Shown here: one piece after another, positions 15,786 through 24,374 of the stretch
Layout of the letters: each line of letters begins with the position of its first letter
Numbering within the stretch: the first letter of the stretch is position 1
Assembly (NCBI GenBank): GCA_038233815.1
Contig: JBBSVE010000034.1
Coordinates: forward strand, 1-25,655
Reading direction: 5' to 3'
DNA length: 25,655 bases
DNA from: JBBSVE01 sp038233815
GTDB lineage: Bacteria; Pseudomonadota; Alphaproteobacteria; Rhodobacterales; Rhodobacteraceae
Notes under the pieces: model-generated
Told to the model about the DNA's origin: nothing
Seen by the model: only the letters and a program-made list of their open reading frames with translations
Database searches by the model: none
Program-made: the position numbers and the translations under genes

Positions 15786-16029
15786 CCAAAACTTCCCTTC
15801 TAGGCCGAGTCCAGGATCGAATGACCGACGATACCCGGCGACTCACGCCGATATTCTGTCTCGCATGGAACGGAGCTACCTTGATCTCCTTGCACATATT
15901 TTTGGCATTTCGATGCAAGCCATAGCCAACGTAATTAACTAATATTAACCTTTTGGCTTGATGGGAGGAAAAACTTAACGTCCTATGGAGCGGGTCAGCG
16001 GTGAAATCCTTTCGAGTTCGATAGTTGTC
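15786..16029. promoter_or_regulatory. Divergent intergenic region between glycosyltransferase and UXS-like epimerase
   Basis: This gap must drive transcription both ways. Its middle (about 15890-15975) is clearly more AT-rich than the flanks, with a TAATAT at 15940-15945, but I cannot point to a convincing -35/-10 pair on either strand. GGGAGG at 15963-15968 lies 16 bp from ATG 15985. No protein-coding signal is credible within it apart from the possible N-terminal extension of the epimerase. Confidence 0.35.
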
Positions 16030-17001
16030 ATGAAAAAGAGAGTTCTCGTCACTGGGGGCGCCGGCTTCGTTGGCAGCCACATCTGCGAACGGCTCGTCGA
16101 ACAAGGACACGACGTTCTGTGCGTCGACAATTACTTCACCGGTCGGAAGGGGAACATCGCGCATCTTCTGCTTCGCCCGAACTTCGAGGCGATGCGGCAC
16201 GACGTGACCTTCCCTCTCTACGTTGAGGTCGACGAAATCTACAATCTCGCCTGCCCAGCCTCGCCGATCCATTACCAGCGCGACCCTGTCCAGACCACGA
16301 AGGTAAGCGTGCTGGGGGCGATCAATATGCTTGGATTGGCCAAGCGTACGGGCGCGAAGATCCTCCAAGCCTCGACGTCCGAGATTTACGGCGACCCCGA
16401 CGTGCATCCCCAGGTCGAGACCTACTCAGGCAACGTGAGCATCATTGGTCCTCGTGCTTGCTACGACGAAGGAAAGCGCTGCGCGGAAACGTTGTTCTTC
16501 GACTACCGGCGCCAGCACAACGTCCGCATCAAGGTGATCCGCATTTTCAACACCTACGGGCCGAGGATGCAGATCCAGGATGGTCGCGTGGTGTCGAACT
16601 TCATCGTTCAGGCGCTCACAGGCGACCGGATCACGATTTTCGGCGACGGCAGTCAGACGCGCTCCTTCTGCTACGTGTCCGATCTCGTCGATGGCCTGAT
16701 CAGGATGATGGCGACGGGTGATGACGTCATCGGGCCCGTCAACCTCGGCAATCCCGAAGAACGCACGGTAGAAGATTTGGCGCACCGCGTCGTCGAAGCG
16801 ACGGGCGGCGGAGGCGAGATCGCGTACCGGCCCCTGCCGAGGGACGACCCGCGCCGCAGATGTCCCGATATCACGCTGGCGCAGAACCTGATCGGCTGGG
16901 ACCCGAAAGTCCCACTGTCAGAAGGGTTAAGACCGACCGTCGAGTATTTCCGCACGCGTCTGAACGCCAGAGCAGCCCATGGCGCGGATGTAGCCCGATG
17001 A
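16030..17001 (+). CDS. UDP-glucuronate decarboxylase (UDP-xylose synthase)-like NAD-dependent epimerase/dehydratase
   Basis: About 324 residues of the extended SDR fold. It has VLVTGGAGFVGSHICERL at the N-terminus for NAD, CPASPIHYQ, a TSEIYGD catalytic segment, RACYDEGKR with the YxxxK pair, and RIFNTYGPRM. CPASPIHYQ and RACYDEGKR together are hallmarks of UXS enzymes, which convert UDP-glucuronate to UDP-xylose. ATG 16030 aligns with family starts, but no clear ribosome site precedes it. An in-frame ATG at 15985 would add 15 residues, and a GGGAGG lies 16 bp before that one, so the start is uncertain. In this cluster it would supply UDP-xylose as donor. The terminal GT4 gene converges on it with 35 bp between stops. 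Confidence 0.85.
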   Translation: MKKRVLVTGGAGFVGSHICERLVEQGHDVLCVDNYFTGRKGNIAHLLLRPNFEAMRHDVTFPLYVEVDEIYNLACPASPIHYQRDPVQTTKVSVLGAINMLGLAKRTGAKILQASTSEIYGDPDVHPQVETYSGNVSIIGPRACYDEGKRCAETLFFDYRRQHNVRIKVIRIFNTYGPRMQIQDGRVVSNFIVQALTGDRITIFGDGSQTRSFCYVSDLVDGLIRMMATGDDVIGPVNLGNPEERTVEDLAHRVVEATGGGGEIAYRPLPRDDPRRRCPDITLAQNLIGWDPKVPLSEGLRPTVEYFRTRLNARAAHGADVAR

Positions 17002-17036
17002 TCCCTTCTGACTTTGCCCATGCGGTCCGCGCCGTG

Positions 17037-18251
17037 TCAGATACAGAGCGCGCGCACGAGCTGTCGCCCGACGCTTGGCAACGCGACGAAGGTTTCGGCA
17101 CGGATGCGGGCGGCGATCGCCATGCGGGCGCGGGCCTCCGCATCGGCCAGCAACTCACCGATCGCCGCGGCCAACGCGCCGGCATCGCCGGACGGGACGA
17201 TCACGCCGCCATCCGCCACCCCACGGGGGAGGATCTCGGCACTGCCCGGCGCCGTCGACAGAATAACGGGCAGCCCACAGGCCATCGCTTCGAGCGGGGC
17301 CACGGCGAAACCCTCGTTGCGCGAGGCCGAGATGTAGAGATCGGCCACCGCGAGCTCGGCCCGCATGGCATCGCGGTCGGTCGTGTAGCCTGTCCAGCGC
17401 AGGCCCGGCACCGGCGCTTTGGCGATCAGTTCCGCGAGCTCCGCGTCACCTTCTCCCATGCCTATGAGATGCAGCCTCAGATCCCGACCGGGATTGTCGG
17501 CAACGACGCGCCTCCAGGCATTCATCATGACGTCGAGACCCTTGCGCCAGACGTCGATGCGCGTGTGGCAGATCGCGATCATCGCCGTCTCGGGCAACCC
17601 TGTCGCCCGCCGAGCCGCGCTGCGGTTTGCCGGGCGCCAGGCGTCGGTATCGAGCGGGTTGGGAATGACGGCGATGCGCTCCACCGGCATGCCGTGATCG
17701 CGCGCGACGCGCTCCGCCTCCGTCGCAGATGCAATGATGAGACCGTCGAGGGCACGGATGGTTTGTCCCCGCGCATCGCGCTCGTGCGCGAAGGCGCTCG
17801 GCACGCCGCCCTGGAAGCTGGCGAAGGCACGGGCATGGGCCGCCCTTGCGGCGACAAGCGCGGCAGTGGCCCGGTGATACTCGTATTCCTGGCAGATCAC
17901 GTGAGTGACGCCTGCGCCCCTGAGGGCTGCGGCGAGAGCGCCGCGCGGCGTCAGAAGCCGGTTTGCGATGCTGGCGAACCGCGGGAGGCGTCGCATCATG
18001 AGCGCCACGCGCGGCGCAGGCAGGACAATACAGGTTCGTCCGGTTTCGGAATTTACGATGCGCCGGACCGGATCTGGGCGCTTCGATACGCAGAGAATGC
18101 ACGATTCCACCCCAACCGTCCGAAGCGCGTCAGCATAGCCGAAGAGCCAACCGCCGGACATCCGCGTGGCGAAGTCTTCGACCGACTGCCCGATCGTGTC
18201 GAGATAGTCCTCGATCACGTCCCCCCAGGGAAGAAGCGCCACCTTCGCCAT
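17037..18251 (-). CDS. Glycosyltransferase family 4 (GT-B fold)
   Basis: About 404 residues. The C-terminal Rossmann domain shows IPNPLDTDAW, ICHTRIDVWRKGLDVM, LHLIGMGEGD and the donor-binding motif SRNEGFAVAPLEAMACGLPVI with the E-x7-E pair, typical of retaining GT4 enzymes. The N-terminal half is the variable acceptor domain. I place the start at 18251 (MAKVALLPWG) because GAGGA on the minus strand precedes it by 4 bp. An upstream in-frame start at 18299 would leave only 11 bp before the divergent GT2 start. No membrane segments are seen. The sugar transferred is unknown. Confidence 0.85.
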   Translation of the reverse strand: MAKVALLPWGDVIEDYLDTIGQSVEDFATRMSGGWLFGYADALRTVGVESCILCVSKRPDPVRRIVNSETGRTCIVLPAPRVALMMRRLPRFASIANRLLTPRGALAAALRGAGVTHVICQEYEYHRATAALVAARAAHARAFASFQGGVPSAFAHERDARGQTIRALDGLIIASATEAERVARDHGMPVERIAVIPNPLDTDAWRPANRSAARRATGLPETAMIAICHTRIDVWRKGLDVMMNAWRRVVADNPGRDLRLHLIGMGEGDAELAELIAKAPVPGLRWTGYTTDRDAMRAELAVADLYISASRNEGFAVAPLEAMACGLPVILSTAPGSAEILPRGVADGGVIVPSGDAGALAAAIGELLADAEARARMAIAARIRAETFVALPSVGRQLVRALCI

Positions 18252-18310
18252 TCGTTCCTCGGCCTCCCGTCCCGCGAGATCGGACGCCCAGCGCACCATT
18301 CGGTGCCGCG

Positions 18311-19366
18311 GTGAGCGAGGTCTCCGTCGTCATCCCCGCCTACAACGCCGCGGCGACTTTGCCTACCACGCTGGGGTCAGCGCAGACCCAGACCTTGCGC
18401 GACATCGAGATCCTGGTCGTCGACGACGGATCGATGGATCTGACGGCCAAGATTGCCGATGCGGCCGCGAAGCGGGACCCGCGAGTGCGCGTCATCCGGC
18501 AGCAGAATGCCGGTGTCGCAGCGGCGCGCAACACGGGCGTCGCGATGTCGACGGCGCGCTGGATAGCGCCGCTTGACGCCGACGACTTATGGCACCCCGA
18601 AAAGCTCGAGCGACAACTGCACGCCGCGGAGACGGCACCTTGGTCGCCCAGCTTCGTCTATTCCTGGTCGCGCCGGATTGCCGCCGATGATGTCGTGATA
18701 CGCGATCTTGGCCAGCCTCGCCACCGCGGTGATGTTCTACTCCAGATCGTCGCATCAAATTTCTGCCATAACATGAGCGCCCAGATCATCGATCGTTCTA
18801 GCCTCGACAAGGTCGGCGGGTTCGACTCCGGCCTCCAGCAAGCCGGGGCGCATGGAGCCGAGGACATCCAGCTGCACATCGCACTTGCCGAACTTGGGCC
18901 GGTCGAGGTCGCTCCGGGTTACCTGATCGGTTACCGTTTTCTTCCGGGGTCGATGTCGAGCTCGGCGCACCGAATGCGACGCTCTCTCGAGCTCGTGCTC
19001 GAGGGTGTCGAACAGCGGCGCGACGATATTCCTGCAGGTCTTCTGAGACTGGCGCGCATGAACTATGACTTTTACGCCGCGGCCCTTTCGCTTACGGCCA
19101 AGGATGGCTTGGCGTTCGCTCGCTATATCGCCAGCGGATTGCGCCATGCGCCGGGCGTTGGCACCGAGTTCCTCGCCCGTAGTATCGTCGACCGGATCAT
19201 GCTGCAGACGGCGAAGGCGTCCCGTGCTCCGCGCTTCCAGGACCTCCTGCCGCATCAAAGCATCTGCTGCTCCAGCGACGACTGGCTCGAGGGCCTCAAA
19301 GCCGAGGCCGCCCGTCGTGCTGCCGCTGGAACGGCGTTGGCAATACCGCGATGGCCGGCGGCATGA
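18311..19366 (+). CDS. Glycosyltransferase family 2
   Basis: A 351-residue protein starting at GTG 18311 with SEVSVVIPAYNAAATLPTTL, the GT2 N-terminus. It has VVDDGSMDLT (about 37-46), QNAGVAAARNTGV (about 65-77) and the metal-binding APLDADDLWHPEKLE (about 92-106). ED in HGAEDIQLHIAL near residue 195 is the likely catalytic/acceptor site. No Shine-Dalgarno sequence is evident, but the GT2 fold leaves no room for a later start. It overlaps the ABC exporter gene by 16 bp and begins a run of five overlapping genes. It should add a sugar to the same glycan; donor and linkage are unknown. Confidence 0.87.
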   Translation: MSEVSVVIPAYNAAATLPTTLGSAQTQTLRDIEILVVDDGSMDLTAKIADAAAKRDPRVRVIRQQNAGVAAARNTGVAMSTARWIAPLDADDLWHPEKLERQLHAAETAPWSPSFVYSWSRRIAADDVVIRDLGQPRHRGDVLLQIVASNFCHNMSAQIIDRSSLDKVGGFDSGLQQAGAHGAEDIQLHIALAELGPVEVAPGYLIGYRFLPGSMSSSAHRMRRSLELVLEGVEQRRDDIPAGLLRLARMNYDFYAAALSLTAKDGLAFARYIASGLRHAPGVGTEFLARSIVDRIMLQTAKASRAPRFQDLLPHQSICCSSDDWLEGLKAEAARRAAAGTALAIPRWPAA

Positions 19367-21132
19367 CCGGTATCGCACCTTTGAAGCTGGTCCAGCGCAT
19401 CGCGCTGCTGACCGGCGGACGGGTCAGCCTGCTGCCGCTTCTGATCGTTCTCGGCATCGCGAGCTTCCTTTTCGAGGCAAGCGCGATCTTGATGCTCGTG
19501 CCGCTCATCGACCAACTGCTCCCGAACGCCGCGACCGCGACACGGAACGCTGCTCGCTGGGTCGACCAGATAACTCCTTTCGGCGGCTCCGTCGCGGTCC
19601 TGATAGGCGCGATCCTCGTCCTCGTCCTTTTGAAAGGGCTCGCGGCACTCGCCTCTGCAATCGCCGTCTCGCGCTCCTGCGGCAGGGTGAGCCATGAGCT
19701 ACGCACAAGCTCCTTTGAAAAGATCGTGCGTGCCGGCGAGGGCTTCGATGCCGTGCAGGAGCCCGGCGCCCTCCTCAACCTTCTCGCCACCGAGACCTGG
19801 CGGCTCGGGGAGGCACTTCAGGCCCTGTCGTCCTTGATCACGCATACCTGCGCGGTGTTGATCTTCCTGTCCCTGATGACGGTCTTGTCGCCGATCCTGA
19901 CCCTCACGGTTCTAGCTGCGATCGGACTGGTGCTCCTAATGTTGCGCGCGATCGCGCAGCGCGCACAGCATGCCGGCACCGCCGCGGTCGGCGCGAACCG
20001 GCGACTGGCAGGGCGCATGAGCCAAGGGCTGGAGGGCCGCGCCACGATGCGTCTTTTCGGCCGCGAAGGCGACGAGATATCGCGCTTCCGCCGCGCTTCC
20101 GACGAGGTCCGCCGCGCCTTCTTCCGCATGGATCTGTCGGGCGCGCTAATCGGCCCGACGATCGACCTCATGTTCGCCGCGCTCCTCGGGATCCTCGTCC
20201 TGGTCATGCAGGGTGGGCGAATCTCGGTCTTGATCGCGTTCCTCGCCATGATGCAGCGCATGCAGCCGCATGTCATCGCGCTCGGACAGGCCCGGCAAAA
20301 GCTGGCCCTGCTACGGGGTGCCGAGGACAACCTGCGAGCCATCATGGATATGGCCACCGCGGCCCCGCTCGTGGGAGGCGCGCTTCCGGCCACCACGCCA
20401 CGCGCGTCGGTCAAGCTGGAGAATGTCACCTTGCGTTATCCGGAGACGCAATTCCCCGCCCTCGACGGCGTCAACCTTGTCGTCGCAGCAGGCCGGACCA
20501 CCGCGCTCGTGGGTCGCTCGGGTGCAGGTAAATCGAGCGTGGTCAAACTCGTCTGCCGCCTCGCCGACCCGGACGAAGGCGGTGTCACCATCGACGGCGT
20601 CGATCTGCGCGACCTCGACATCACGCAATGGCGGGCGCGCTGCGCGGTCGTCCCGCAGGATGTATTTCTGTTCGACACCAGCGTGCGGGAAAACATCGCC
20701 TACGGATACCCGGACGCGAGCGACGTGGAGATCGAGGCGGCTGCCGTGGCTGCCCAGGCCCACGAGTTCATTTCCGCCTTACCGCACGGATACGATACCC
20801 GCGTCGGCGATCGTGGCACGGGGCTCTCTGGCGGACAGCGCCAGAGAATTGCGCTCGCCCGCGCCCTTCTACGCAAATCCGATCTCCTGATCCTCGATGA
20901 GGCGACGAACGCGCTCGATGCGCTGTCGCAGGGCTTGGTTCGCGATGCGATTGCCGCCGACGGCGACCGAACGCTCCTGATCGTCGCGCATCAACTCACG
21001 AGTGTTGAGCGCGCCGATCATATTGTCGTGCTGGAGGACGGTCGTGTTGTCGAGACCGGCTCGCCGACAGAGTTGCGCACTGCCGGTGGCCCTTTCGCGC
21101 GACTGTTCGAGCTTGAACGGAGGTCGGCGTGA
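19351..21132 (+). CDS. ABC exporter, fused membrane and ATPase domains (MsbA/PglK-like)
   Basis: 593 residues. The N-terminal half (about 1-330) holds six predicted membrane helices, starting LLPLLIVLGIASFLFEASAI. The ATPase domain has Walker A GRSGAGKSS near 389, Q-loop VVPQDVFLFDTSVRENIAYG, signature LSGGQRQRIALARALL near 491, Walker B LLILDEAT near 511 and H-loop VAHQL. All catalytic residues are present. Type IV (MsbA-like) exporters of this kind flip lipids, lipid-linked oligosaccharides or peptides outward. Set among glycosyltransferases and chained to them by overlaps, it most likely flips a lipid-linked glycan, which is an inference. ATG 19351 or 19363 could start it. Its stop overlaps the next gene by 4 bp. 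Confidence 0.87.
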   Translation: MAGGMTGIAPLKLVQRIALLTGGRVSLLPLLIVLGIASFLFEASAILMLVPLIDQLLPNAATATRNAARWVDQITPFGGSVAVLIGAILVLVLLKGLAALASAIAVSRSCGRVSHELRTSSFEKIVRAGEGFDAVQEPGALLNLLATETWRLGEALQALSSLITHTCAVLIFLSLMTVLSPILTLTVLAAIGLVLLMLRAIAQRAQHAGTAAVGANRRLAGRMSQGLEGRATMRLFGREGDEISRFRRASDEVRRAFFRMDLSGALIGPTIDLMFAALLGILVLVMQGGRISVLIAFLAMMQRMQPHVIALGQARQKLALLRGAEDNLRAIMDMATAAPLVGGALPATTPRASVKLENVTLRYPETQFPALDGVNLVVAAGRTTALVGRSGAGKSSVVKLVCRLADPDEGGVTIDGVDLRDLDITQWRARCAVVPQDVFLFDTSVRENIAYGYPDASDVEIEAAAVAAQAHEFISALPHGYDTRVGDRGTGLSGGQRQRIALARALLRKSDLLILDEATNALDALSQGLVRDAIAADGDRTLLIVAHQLTSVERADHIVVLEDGRVVETGSPTELRTAGGPFARLFELERRSA

Positions 21133-22352
21133 GGGATTTAGGGGCGCCTTGGCGACGCGTGGAGATCGAACTTTCAGGTAATCCCGCGCCGGTCGATCTC
21201 GCGCCGGGGGATGGTGGAGTTGCGGCGATCCTGCGGCATCAGGGCGCGTTCGTTGGCCTCGCGCTGCGCGCGCGCGACAAGCTGCCCGGCGGCCGCCTGG
21301 AACCCCAGTCCCTTATCGATCAGGACGTGCGCGCGGCTATGGTTGCCGACGGGCTTCGCGCACGCGTCGCAGGCGGGAGCGGGGAGGGGCAAAGAACGCG
21401 TTCCCTGAGCGTCGCAATATGCACGAAGGACGGTGCGGCCAGAGTGGCGCGCTTGCTGGACACGCTGCTGCCTCTGCGCGGCGAAACTCCGTTCGAGGTG
21501 CTGGTGATCGACAACGGCCCGTCTGACGATTCGACGCAGAAGGTCGTCGAAGGCCGTACGGGCGTCCGCTACTTCTTGGAGCCTCTGGTCGGGCTCGATT
21601 TCGCGCGCAATCGTGCCGTCCGTGAAGCGACCGGTGAGGTCCTCGCCTTCCTCGACGACGATGTGACCGTGGATGTCGGCTGGGCGCGCTCGATGGTGCG
21701 CACCTGGGCGGACAATCCGGATGCCGGGATTGTCACCGGCCTCGTCCTGCCGCTCGAGACCGAGACCGAGGCGCAGATCCTCTTTGAACTCGGCGGCGGG
21801 TTTCGGCGGGGTTTTCTGCCGCTGCGCTTCGGCCAGACCGCGCCATGGGACGCGATCCACCCCTGCGGCGCCGGAAAGTTCGGAGCCGGCGCCAACATGA
21901 GCGTCGATTTGGCGCTCGTGCGGTCCATCGGCGGCTTCGACGAAGCGCTCGATACCGGCCGTCCGCTGCCGGGCGGCGGCGACCTCGACATCTTCTACCG
22001 GACGCTCAGGACCGGCCGCATGCTCGTCTACGAACCGCAGGCCGCCGTTTTCCACGAGCACCGCCGCGCGACTTCCGCCCTGTCGCGCCAGTACGGAACC
22101 TGGGGGCTGGGCCTGATGGCCTTCATTGCGAAGATCTGGCGCAGCGACCGTGCGATGAGACCCGCGCAAGGCCGCTTGGTGATCTGGTGGTTCGTCTGGA
22201 TGCTGCGCCGTCTCCTGGCCCGGACTCTTGGACGCGGAGCGATCCCGGTCGGCATGATCGGGCGTGAACTGATCGGCGGGATCGGCGGATTACTCGGCGA
22301 ATACGGTCGCTCGGAACGCCGGTCCGAGCAATTGCGGAAGGACACGGCATGA
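21129..22352 (+). CDS. Glycosyltransferase family 2 with N-terminal accessory domain, copy A
   Basis: 407 residues starting at GTG 21129, overlapping the exporter stop. The first about 90 residues form a small accessory domain rich in charged and alanine residues (VEIELSGNPAPVDLAPGDGG, then DQDVRAAMVADGL). The GT2 domain follows: SLSVAICTKDGAARVARLL, VIDNGPSDDSTQ, FLDDDVTVDVGWA (metal site), VTGLVLPLETE, GAGANMS and HEHRRATSALSRQYGTWG. This two-part layout is a known GT2 subfamily of actinobacteria and alphaproteobacteria. A hydrophobic stretch near the C-terminus (WWFVWMLRRLL) may anchor it to the membrane. It is paralogous to the next gene. Confidence 0.85.
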   Translation: MRDLGAPWRRVEIELSGNPAPVDLAPGDGGVAAILRHQGAFVGLALRARDKLPGGRLEPQSLIDQDVRAAMVADGLRARVAGGSGEGQRTRSLSVAICTKDGAARVARLLDTLLPLRGETPFEVLVIDNGPSDDSTQKVVEGRTGVRYFLEPLVGLDFARNRAVREATGEVLAFLDDDVTVDVGWARSMVRTWADNPDAGIVTGLVLPLETETEAQILFELGGGFRRGFLPLRFGQTAPWDAIHPCGAGKFGAGANMSVDLALVRSIGGFDEALDTGRPLPGGGDLDIFYRTLRTGRMLVYEPQAAVFHEHRRATSALSRQYGTWGLGLMAFIAKIWRSDRAMRPAQGRLVIWWFVWMLRRLLARTLGRGAIPVGMIGRELIGGIGGLLGEYGRSERRSEQLRKDTA

Positions 22353-23614
22353 GCGGCGTCGGAACCGCCACCATCCGCCATATCGATCTTGACGCGCCGG
22401 CCGGAATTCTGACACCGGAGTGCGGCGCGGACGGCGTTCTCGCGATCTTCTGGTGGCATGACCTGCCTCTCGGCAGGCGCCTGTTCACAAGCGGTGAGCT
22501 GCCCGTCCCCGCCGCCGCGGTACCGGCGCTCGCCGCCGCGGCCTGTGCCCCTGCCATCGCCGCACGCGGCGTCCTCGCACCGGAGCAGATTCCCGTCTCC
22601 GCGATGCCCAAGCCTGCACCCCGCGTGTCGGTCGTCGTCTGTACGCGCGACCGCCCCGTGGAACTCGCCCGCTGCCTCGACAGCCTCCTCGCCTGCGATC
22701 CCGCTCCAGACGAGATAATCGTCGTAGACAACGATCCGAAGCGCAACTCGACCCGACAAACCGTCGAGGCCAAGCCGTTCGTCCATTATGTCGCCGAGCC
22801 CCGGCCCGGCCTCAGTTCCGCGCGCAATGCCGGCATTGCCGCCGCCTCGGGGGAGATCGTCGCCTTTACCGACGACGACGTCACGGTCGCGCCGGGCTGG
22901 CTCGGACCCATCGTCGCGGGCTTCGCGGATCCTGCGGTCGGCGCTGTAACGGGGCTTGTCCTTCCCGCCAGTCTGGACACACTGGCCGCCGCGGCCTTCG
23001 AGCTGACCTATGGCGGGCTTGCCGGCGGATTGGTCCCGGCGCGCTACGATGCCTCGTTCCTGCTGTCGCCCGCCACGCCGGCCACCGACGCACCCGCGGT
23101 CTGGCGCATCGGCGCCGGCGCCAACCTGGCCCTGCGGCGCGCCGTATTCGGTGCGGTTGGGACGTTCGACGAACGGCTGGGTGCCGGTGCCGCGGGATGC
23201 AGCGAGGACAGCGAGATGCTTCACCGGCTGCTCATGGCCGGATGGGTCTGCGCCTATGATCCGGCCGCAATCGTCTATCACCGGCACCGAAATACGATCT
23301 CTGCGCTTCGGTCCCAGTTGCGCGCCTATATGCGGGGCCATGTTGCCGCGCTTCTGGTCCAGTTCGGTCAAAGCCGTGCCGTCGGCAATCTGATCCGCGC
23401 CTTCGTCGCGCTGCCGATCTGGTTCGCGCTCGTCTTTCTCGGGAGCTTCTGGCGCCGGACGCCGCTGCGACGCGCCATGCTCCCCTGGGAGGTGCTGGGA
23501 ATGGCCGAGGGCTGGGTCGTGCTCCTGCGGCACCGTCGCCGCAACGTCTCGGCCGATCGCACAACCCTCCGTCCCGCGAAAATGTCCCCCGTTACCCAAA
23601 GGAGTTCGAGATGA
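22349..23614 (+). CDS. Glycosyltransferase family 2 with N-terminal accessory domain, copy B
   Basis: 421 residues starting at ATG 22349 inside the previous stop (ATGA). The N-terminal domain (about 1-88) has LAIFWWHDLPLGRRLF and is Ala/Pro-rich before the catalytic part. The GT2 domain shows RVSVVVCTRDRPVELARCL, VVDNDPKRNSTRQ, EPRPGLSSARNAGIAAASG, FTDDDVTVAPGWL, VTGLVLPASLD, GAGANLALRR and SEDSEMLHRLL. The later part is hydrophobic (FVALPIWFALVFLGSFW) and may be membrane-associated. It shares the overall plan of copy A but is well diverged, so the two probably use different donors or acceptors in consecutive steps. Confidence 0.86.
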   Translation: MSGVGTATIRHIDLDAPAGILTPECGADGVLAIFWWHDLPLGRRLFTSGELPVPAAAVPALAAAACAPAIAARGVLAPEQIPVSAMPKPAPRVSVVVCTRDRPVELARCLDSLLACDPAPDEIIVVDNDPKRNSTRQTVEAKPFVHYVAEPRPGLSSARNAGIAAASGEIVAFTDDDVTVAPGWLGPIVAGFADPAVGAVTGLVLPASLDTLAAAAFELTYGGLAGGLVPARYDASFLLSPATPATDAPAVWRIGAGANLALRRAVFGAVGTFDERLGAGAAGCSEDSEMLHRLLMAGWVCAYDPAAIVYHRHRNTISALRSQLRAYMRGHVAALLVQFGQSRAVGNLIRAFVALPIWFALVFLGSFWRRTPLRRAMLPWEVLGMAEGWVVLLRHRRRNVSADRTTLRPAKMSPVTQRSSR

Positions 23615-24372
23615 CCGTCCCCGCGCAACCCGTCGCCCGCCGGCCCCTCGGTCCGTTCCTGGCGGACAACCCCTATCCCGGAACCTTCACCGACGGACTG
23701 TTCTTTCGCGACAAGATGCGCGCCATCCATCGCATCGCGCCCGAACGGGTGGGCGTCGACCTTCTCGAAGTCGGCGGCGGTCGGAGCGGACTGTCTAAGA
23801 TGCTCTATCCCGACGCCGCGATCACCAATCTCGACTTCGACCCGAGCTTTGCCTCTGTGCCGGCGAACGTCCAGGCGGGCATGCGCTTCGTCCATGGCGA
23901 CGCCACCGACATGCCCTTCGACGATGCGAGCTTCGACGTGGTCACAATGTTCGACCTCCTGGAGCATGTCGAGGACGACGATGCCGTGGCGCGCGAGACG
24001 CTGCGCGTGCTGCGCCCGGGCGGTTGGGTCCTGATCACCACGCCCGATGCCGCGCGCTGGCGCTATCCCATGTACCGGTTCCTCAAGCCCGTCTGTCCGC
24101 CCGAGGAGGAACTCTTTAAGCAATGGGGCCACGTGCGGCGCGGCTACGACCTGTCGCGTCTGGAGGAGATGTTCGGCGGTCCGGCCGATGCGGTCGGAGG
24201 CTTCATCAACCGCCGCCTCGCGCTCAGCCATGACATCAGCTTCTCGCGCCTGCCGCGGCCGGCGCGCCTCGCATGCCATGCCCTCGTTGCGCCCCTTTCG
24301 GTGCTGGGCTGGCGTTCCCAGAAGCCCGGCGATCCCGGGACCGAGATCGCTGCCGCGTGGCAGGCGCGCTGA
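23611..24372 (+). CDS. SAM-dependent methyltransferase, class I
   Basis: 253 residues with the class I Rossmann pattern: motif I LLEVGGGRSGLSKML (about 51-65), an acidic residue after the second strand in NLDFDPSF, GDATDMPFDDASFDVVTMFDLLEHV (about 90-115), and LRVLRPGGWVLITTPD. The family includes sugar O-methyltransferases and general Methyltransf_11-type enzymes. ATG 23611 overlaps the stop of the preceding GT2 (ATGA), and the stop is 2 bp before the GalE-like gene. In this setting methylation of a sugar hydroxyl or of a glycan end, perhaps as chain terminator, is a reasonable guess; the sequence does not fix the acceptor. Confidence 0.85.
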   Translation: MTVPAQPVARRPLGPFLADNPYPGTFTDGLFFRDKMRAIHRIAPERVGVDLLEVGGGRSGLSKMLYPDAAITNLDFDPSFASVPANVQAGMRFVHGDATDMPFDDASFDVVTMFDLLEHVEDDDAVARETLRVLRPGGWVLITTPDAARWRYPMYRFLKPVCPPEEELFKQWGHVRRGYDLSRLEEMFGGPADAVGGFINRRLALSHDISFSRLPRPARLACHALVAPLSVLGWRSQKPGDPGTEIAAAWQAR

Positions 24373-24374
24373 GC

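Noticed and set aside
15757..15942. A 61-codon open frame in the divergent gap
   Set aside because: It overlaps the start of the GT2 gene, lacks a ribosome site and shows no protein-like pattern.
15940..15945. TAATAT as the -10 box of the UXS-like gene
   Set aside because: It matches only 4 of 6 consensus bases and no -35 lies at the proper distance.
16860..18314. A 484-codon plus-strand open frame opposite the GT4 gene
   Set aside because: The minus strand carries a full GT4 protein with the EGFAVAPLE motif; the plus frame has no recognisable domain.
22028..23599. A 523-codon minus-strand open frame opposite the second GT2 gene
   Set aside because: Same reason: antisense to a motif-complete glycosyltransferase, with low-complexity composition.
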